Shown: positions 17,153 through 21,755 of the stretch, in pieces
Layout: each line of letters begins with the position of its first letter
Numbering within the stretch: the first letter of the stretch is position 1
Source of the DNA: Silanimonas sp965368785
Lineage (GTDB): Bacteria; Pseudomonadota; Gammaproteobacteria; Xanthomonadales; Xanthomonadaceae
DNA: 21,755 nt
Direction: 5' to 3'
Assembly: GCA_965368785.1 (NCBI GenBank)
Contig: CBDUOG010000033.1
Location: 1-21,755 of the forward strand
Notes under the pieces: generated by a model
Seen by the model: only the letters and a program-made list of their open reading frames with translations
Told to the model about the DNA's origin: nothing
Databases searched by the model: none
Position numbers and translations under genes: made by a program

Positions 17153-18020
17153 TCTCACTTTGCTCCACTGCCGGGCCAACTTCCGCATCTACCGGCTCTC
17201 GGGTCACCAGCAGTACTTGCCGCCCCTTATTCACGTGTGCCGCAGGCAATAGAATGGCAACGCGAAACATGCTGCCGTCGTCCTCGCTAATTTCTTGAAC
17301 GGTAGCTACTGGAAACCCCGCAGGAAAACGCCCACCTATACCCGACGTTATTAGAATGTCGCCCGGTCGAATATCGGCGATTTGCGAGATGTTATAGGCC
17401 ATTAATCGATCGCTGCGACCGGTCCCGGAAACCACAACGCGTAATCCACTACGGACTACCTGCGCCGGCACCGCATGCTTCGGATCAGTGACCAGTAAGG
17501 CAACGGCGTTATTTGGCGTGGTCTCAATTACTTGACCGAGCATGCCGCCATCATCGATAACCGCCTGGCCTACTTCCACGCCGTCAGATGCGCCGCTACC
17601 AATGACCACGCGTTGGCGCTGCTGTCCCAAGTCAACATCAACAATATCTGCGATGCGTACTTTCAACTGAAAGCTTCGCGTACCGCCGAGCAGATCGCGT
17701 AGCCGCTGATTCTCATTCGAAATAATATCGGACCGAGTACTGCGTGCTCGCTCTAGTGCAAGCTGGGTGTTGAGCTCTAAGTTCTGTTCCCGCAGTACTT
17801 TATTTGTCGTAAGCGTTTCATCAAGCCAATGCCAAATGCGCGGAGGCGATGAGGCGACGAACCAGATTGGCTCAAGCACCATTGATATTTCGCCGCGTAT
17901 TTTCTGGCCCAAACTGATGCTTCGATCCAACGTCATTAACGCGCCGGAAAAAATCACGCAAAACACCAACGCGTATGTCGATTGACTGATATCAATCTGA
18001 CGTGTGGGTCGGCTGCGCAC
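17145..18020 (-). CDS. mreC: rod shape-determining protein MreC
   Basis: A 291-residue bitopic membrane protein. A short cytoplasmic tail is followed by one membrane helix at about 15-31, a coiled coil at about 66-111 (LREQNLELNTQLALERAR) and a periplasmic pair of beta domains. These carry VVIGSGASDGVEVGQAVIDDGGMLGQ-type landmarks (key features VxVGQxV and GxLGQV) and ITSGIGGRFPAGFPVA. It forms periplasmic filaments that activate PBP2/RodA. The start is GTG at 18020, 20 nt after mreB. No ATG lies upstream of the membrane helix and I see no good ribosome site, so the exact start is less sure than the gene. The acidic C-terminal tail overlaps the mreD start by 8 nt. Confidence 0.95.
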   Translation of the reverse strand: MRSRPTRQIDISQSTYALVFCVIFSGALMTLDRSISLGQKIRGEISMVLEPIWFVASSPPRIWHWLDETLTTNKVLREQNLELNTQLALERARSTRSDIISNENQRLRDLLGGTRSFQLKVRIADIVDVDLGQQRQRVVIGSGASDGVEVGQAVIDDGGMLGQVIETTPNNAVALLVTDPKHAVPAQVVRSGLRVVVSGTGRSDRLMAYNISQIADIRPGDILITSGIGGRFPAGFPVATVQEISEDDGSMFRVAILLPAAHVNKGRQVLLVTREPVDAEVGPAVEQSEND

Positions 18021-18040
18021 CGTAGCTGCCCGAGTCCGGA

Positions 18041-19087
18041 TTATTCGGGTGAGTAGAAGTCGTTTCCGTCCATATCGACCAGCTCCAGTGCGCGTCCACC
18101 ACCACGCGCCACGCAGGTCAGCGGGTCGTCGGCGACGTGAACATTCAGGCCGGTTTCTTCGGAAAGTAACTTATCTAGATCTTTAAGCAGCGCACCGCCA
18201 CCGGTTAGCACAATGCCGCGCTCCGCAACGTCTGCACACAGCTCCGGCGGCGTTTGTTCAAGTGCTTGTTTCACCGCACTGACAATTCCCGACAAAGGCT
18301 CATGAAGTGCTTCGAGGACTTCGTTCGAATTGATCGAGATTACGCGTGGCACACCTTCGGCCAGGTTACGACCGGAAATCTCGATCTCTTTGACGACTTC
18401 TTGCGGGAACGCGCAGCCAATTTCAATCTTGATCCGCTCCGCCGTCGCTTCGCCGATGAGCGTGCCTTGATTACGACGCACATAGTTAATAATTGCTTCG
18501 TCGAATCGATCGCCACCGATACGCACTGATTGCGAGTACACGATGCCGTTCAAAGAAATCACTGCGACTTCAGACGTGCCGCCACCGATATCGATGACCA
18601 TCGAACCGGATGCTTCGCCTACCGGAATGCCGGCACCGATCGCGGCAGCCATCGGTTCTTCAATTAAATACACATCGCGTGCACCGGCTTCTTCGGCCGA
18701 CTCTTTAATTGCGCGACGCTCTACCTGAGTTGATCCACACGGAACGCAGATCAGTACTCTGGGGCTCGGTCGCAAAAAGCGCGATGTGTGTACCTTGCGA
18801 ATGAAGTGCTTGAGCATTTCTTCGGTGTATGTGAAGTCTGCGATCACACCATCTTTGAGCGGGCGAATCGTTGTGATGTTGCCCGGCGTGCGGCCCAACA
18901 TGCGCTTAGCCTCGCTACCAACCGCAGCAACTGAACGAACGCCACCCACTCCGCGCTCCTGCCGAACCGCTACAACGGATGGCTCGTTGAGCACAATTCC
19001 CTGGCCGCGAACGTAGATCAGCGTATTGGCTGTCCCCAAGTCAATTGAGAGGTCGTTAGAGAACAGACCACGAAGCTTTTTAAACAT
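18041..19087 (-). CDS. mreB: rod shape-determining actin homologue MreB
   Basis: A 348-residue actin-like ATPase that polymerises under the inner membrane and positions the elongation machinery. The first residues MFKKLRGLFSNDLSIDLGTANTL-type start (amphipathic membrane-binding tail, then phosphate loop 1 with D16-T19) are diagnostic. Further landmarks are VLICVPCGSTQVERRAI, YLIEEPMAAAIGAG, phosphate loop 2 VIDIGGGTSEVAV (D166-T171) and the adenosine motif VLTGGGALLKDLDKLL. The length equals E. coli MreB (347) within one residue. It is the first gene of the long leftward run, so its promoter in 19088-19243 probably drives the elongasome genes. The mreC GTG follows after 20 nt. Confidence 0.99.
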   Translation of the reverse strand: MFKKLRGLFSNDLSIDLGTANTLIYVRGQGIVLNEPSVVAVRQERGVGGVRSVAAVGSEAKRMLGRTPGNITTIRPLKDGVIADFTYTEEMLKHFIRKVHTSRFLRPSPRVLICVPCGSTQVERRAIKESAEEAGARDVYLIEEPMAAAIGAGIPVGEASGSMVIDIGGGTSEVAVISLNGIVYSQSVRIGGDRFDEAIINYVRRNQGTLIGEATAERIKIEIGCAFPQEVVKEIEISGRNLAEGVPRVISINSNEVLEALHEPLSGIVSAVKQALEQTPPELCADVAERGIVLTGGGALLKDLDKLLSEETGLNVHVADDPLTCVARGGGRALELVDMDGNDFYSPE

Positions 19088-19243
19088 AGGATTTATGCGT
19101 CCAAAAAATCACAAACAGTATTCGCTAGCGTACCAATGGAGACCCGCTGGGAGCAAGGAAAATTGAGGCTTCGGCCATTTCACGACTGTCAAACACACCG
19201 CTAAGCGGTTACTCTATGCCATCAGCTATTTTATGGACCTTGC
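19088..19243. promoter_or_regulatory. divergent control region between mreB and the PfkB-family kinase
   Basis: These 156 bp separate the two start codons and must contain both promoters. A perfect inverted repeat ACCGCT A AGCGGT lies at 19197-19209, about 35 bp before the kinase ATG, and looks like a possible operator. On the minus strand TTGACA (plus positions 19187-19192) matches a -35 consensus exactly, but no good -10 lies 16-18 bp from it. No confident promoter call is made on either strand. Confidence 0.4.
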
Positions 19244-20182
19244 ATGTCTTCAGCATTAATTTGCGGCTCACTAGCCTTTGACACGATCATGGTATTCGGG
19301 GACCAGTTTAAAAAGCATATTCTCCCGGACAAAGTGCACATCCTGAATGTGTCGTTTTTGGTGCCGGAAATGCGTCGGGAGTTTGGCGGCTGCGCCGGGA
19401 ATATTGCCTATAACCTTAAAATGCTCGGGGGCAGCCCGGTACCTATGGCCACTGTGGGGCAGGATTTTGCGCCATATAGAAGCCACTTTGAACATCTGGG
19501 TATCACACTTAATCATGTGAAGGAGCTCAATGACTGCTTCACCGCTCAGGCGTTCATCACAACCGATCTGGACGACAATCAGATTACCGCGTTTCACCCG
19601 GGCGCAATGATGCGCTCACATGAAAACAAGGTCCGTGACGTAGCGGACGTGGGCTTTGGGATCGTTGGCCCAGATGGCTATCACGCGATGCTGCAGAATT
19701 CTAAAGACTTCGCCGAGGCAGGAATACCGTTCATTTTCGATCCCGGCCAGGCCATGCCCCTGTTTAACGGTGATGAGCTGATACGCATGATCGAGCAAGC
19801 GAGTTTTGTGACTGTGAACGATTACGAGGCAAATTTGATTAGCGATCGAACCGGAATGACTACAAGCGACATCGCACAGCGAGTTCAAGCCTACATCATC
19901 ACCGCGGGCGCGAAAGGCTCAATCATTCATTCCAAGGCTGGGGAATTGGTCATACCCGCTGCACGTGCTGCGCATGTGAAGGATCCAACCGGCTGCGGCG
20001 ACGCATACCGGGCCGGCCTGATCTATGGCCTGATGAATGAAATCGATATGGAAACAACCGGTCGCATCGCATCGCTGATGGGCGCTTGGAAGATCGAACA
20101 TCTGGGTCCGCAAAACCATTCCTATACGATGGAGCAGTTTAAAGATCGCTTCCGCACCGAGTTTGCGTATTCCATCGACTGA
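19244..20182 (+). CDS. PfkB-family carbohydrate/nucleoside kinase (adenosine-kinase-like)
   Basis: A 312-residue ribokinase/PfkB-fold kinase that should transfer phosphate from ATP to a sugar or nucleoside hydroxyl in the cytoplasm. The N-terminal substrate-binding glycine pair is in REFGGCAGNIAYNLKMLGG (about 45-63). The C-terminal PfkB signature DPTGCGDAYRAGL starts at D247, with the catalytic base D253 and the anion hole GCG. The whole protein resembles the group annotated in proteobacteria either as a carbohydrate kinase or as adenosine kinase; the substrate cannot be settled here. The start ATG 19244 has GGA about seven bases upstream and begins directly with the first beta strand (SSALICGSLAFDTIM). 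It stands alone, divergent from mreB, and is followed by a clear terminator. Confidence 0.93.
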   Translation: MSSALICGSLAFDTIMVFGDQFKKHILPDKVHILNVSFLVPEMRREFGGCAGNIAYNLKMLGGSPVPMATVGQDFAPYRSHFEHLGITLNHVKELNDCFTAQAFITTDLDDNQITAFHPGAMMRSHENKVRDVADVGFGIVGPDGYHAMLQNSKDFAEAGIPFIFDPGQAMPLFNGDELIRMIEQASFVTVNDYEANLISDRTGMTTSDIAQRVQAYIITAGAKGSIIHSKAGELVIPAARAAHVKDPTGCGDAYRAGLIYGLMNEIDMETTGRIASLMGAWKIEHLGPQNHSYTMEQFKDRFRTEFAYSID

Positions 20183-20210
20183 CGCAATCGTGCCAGTAGC
20201 AATACGCTCA

Positions 20211-20236
20211 GAAGCCGGCCTCAGTGTCGGCTTTTT
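20211..20236 (+). terminator. rho-independent terminator of the kinase gene
   Basis: The stem AAGCCG / CGGCTT (20212-20217 and 20228-20233) with a 10-nt loop runs into a T tract ending at 20236. It begins about 29 bp after the kinase stop codon and is oriented to end rightward transcription. Confidence 0.8.
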
Positions 20237-20410
20237 GTTGCTGCCGTTTCCGATTGTTTAAGGCTTGGCTAATTTCGATTGAGCGCAAGGAAGTTCCGAA
20301 CCCAGCGCGGACCGCTCCCATCGAGATATTACACAAAGGAAAACCCGGATTTGCGTGTATCCATGCACGCTGTACATGCACAGCGCGTAGCGCTGGCGGA
20401 TTAATGTTTT
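20237..20410. other. non-coding stretch between two facing terminators
   Basis: No credible gene is seen in these 174 bp. They contain two overlapping hairpins, CGCTGT / ACAGCG (20368-20373, 20380-20385) and CAGCGC / GCGCTG (20381-20386, 20390-20395), which share bases and exclude each other. A direct repeat CATGCAC occurs at 20362-20368 and 20375-20381. It has no tRNA-like cloverleaf. Open frames crossing it run on into the 5S gene and are not believable. Confidence 0.5.
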
Positions 20411-20446
20411 CGCAAAGAAAAACCCCAGCCTTGCGGCTGGGGTTTT
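20411..20446 (-). terminator. rho-independent terminator of the rRNA operon
   Basis: On the minus strand a strong hairpin AACCCCAGCC - GCAA - GGCTGGGGTT (plus 20421-20444) is followed by a T-rich run interrupted by one C (TTTTTCTTT). It begins about 10 nt after the 5S 3' end. T residues flank the stem on the other strand too, so it may also stop rightward transcription. Confidence 0.92.
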
Positions 20447-20456
20447 CGGGTAAAGA

Positions 20457-20571
20457 CCCTGGCGATGACCTACTCTCACATGCTAGATGCACACTACCAT
20501 CGGCGTATACGCGTTTCACTTCCGAGTTCGAGATGGGATCGGGTGGTTCCACGTAGCTATAGTCACCAGGG
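20457..20571 (-). rRNA. rrf: 5S ribosomal RNA
   Basis: About 115 nt. Read on the minus strand it starts CCCTGGTGACTATAGC and ends GCCAGGG, and these ends pair as helix I. The conserved internal parts are present: CCCGATCCCATCTCGAACTC and GGAAGTGAAACGC in the middle, then GCCGATGGTAGTGTG and GAGAGTAGG. Ends are placed by helix I pairing and may be off by a few bases. It lies 3' of the 23S gene, as in standard rRNA operons. Confidence 0.96.
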
Positions 20572-20737
20572 ATTCGTTTGGAGGGTCGCATTGCTGCGCC
20601 TACCTCGCGTCCTGCGATCAAACGATACGGTCTTAGGCCTTCGGCCTTGGGACTTAGATCGTTCGATCTAATAAATGGGATGACGTAACAAGCTTGCTCT
20701 TGAACTTCGTTTTGAAGCTAAGGCGACTTGAGGTTAT
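20572..20737 (-). other. 23S-5S internal transcribed spacer
   Basis: This 166-nt spacer holds no tRNA. It contains several perfect or near-perfect inverted repeats. A two-part stem TCGTTTG/CAAACGA with inner TCGCA/TGCGA spans 20574-20625. A short AGGCC-TTC-GGCCT lies at 20635-20647, and TAGATCG-TT-CGATCTA lies at 20655-20670. Such hairpins are the expected substrates of rRNA-processing nucleases. Confidence 0.75.

Positions 20738-21755
<1,018 letters not shown>

Noticed and set aside
20208..20621. Open frames of 137 and 110 residues on both strands
   Set aside because: They run through the 5S rRNA gene and both terminators and have no recognisable domain or ribosome site; the RNA annotation explains the sequence.
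20572..20737. Possible tRNA in the 23S-5S spacer
   Set aside because: No acceptor stem, T-arm or anticodon arrangement could be drawn; only simple hairpins are seen.

Overview
The window looks like a chromosomal housekeeping segment from a gammaproteobacterium. The main reasons are the gene order (mreBCD running straight into mrdA-rodA-mltB-rlpA-dacA-ybeD-lipB-lipA), an E. coli-like Prc and YedA, and a bacterial 23S/5S pair. That fused order resembles what I recall from Xanthomonadales-like genomes. I cannot name a genus, because no species-specific marker is visible.

Layout from left to right. Positions 1-1807 (+) carry two FtsX/MacB-type ABC permeases; the first is cut by the window edge and they overlap by 4 nt. 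Positions 1793-3524 (-) carry an Ada-like HTH/methyltransferase gene whose end overlaps the start of a YedA-like EamA exporter. The exporter's 3' end overlaps the permease gene tail-to-tail. Positions 3679-6042 (+) hold a membrane-bound GGDEF-EAL protein, which converges on prc.

Positions 6065-19087 (-) form one unidirectional run of twelve genes, transcribed from right to left: mreB, mreC, mreD, mrdA (PBP2), rodA, mltB, rlpA, dacA, ybeD, lipB, lipA, prc. Most neighbours overlap or lie within about 55 nt; the exception is prc, which sits 105 nt after lipA. The run joins the cell-elongation scaffold (MreBCD), the glycan polymerase/transpeptidase pair (RodA-PBP2), three peptidoglycan-trimming enzymes (MltB, RlpA, DacA), the lipoate pathway (LipB then LipA, with the small YbeD protein) and a periplasmic protease known in relatives to control cell-wall enzymes.

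From 19088 to the end, a PfkB-family sugar/nucleoside kinase is divergent from mreB and is followed by a rho-independent terminator. The 3' part of a minus-strand rRNA operon then faces it: about 1 kb of the 23S 3' end, a 23S-5S spacer without a tRNA, 5S, and a strong terminator.

I found no insertion sequence, CRISPR array, prophage or toxin-antitoxin module, and nothing that clearly amounts to a new system. The observations most worth checking are the Ada-like protein without the N-Ada metal-binding cysteine domain coupled to an exporter, the kinase sharing a control region with mreB, the fused wall/lipoate run ending in prc, and a substitution in a normally basic SEDS motif of RodA.
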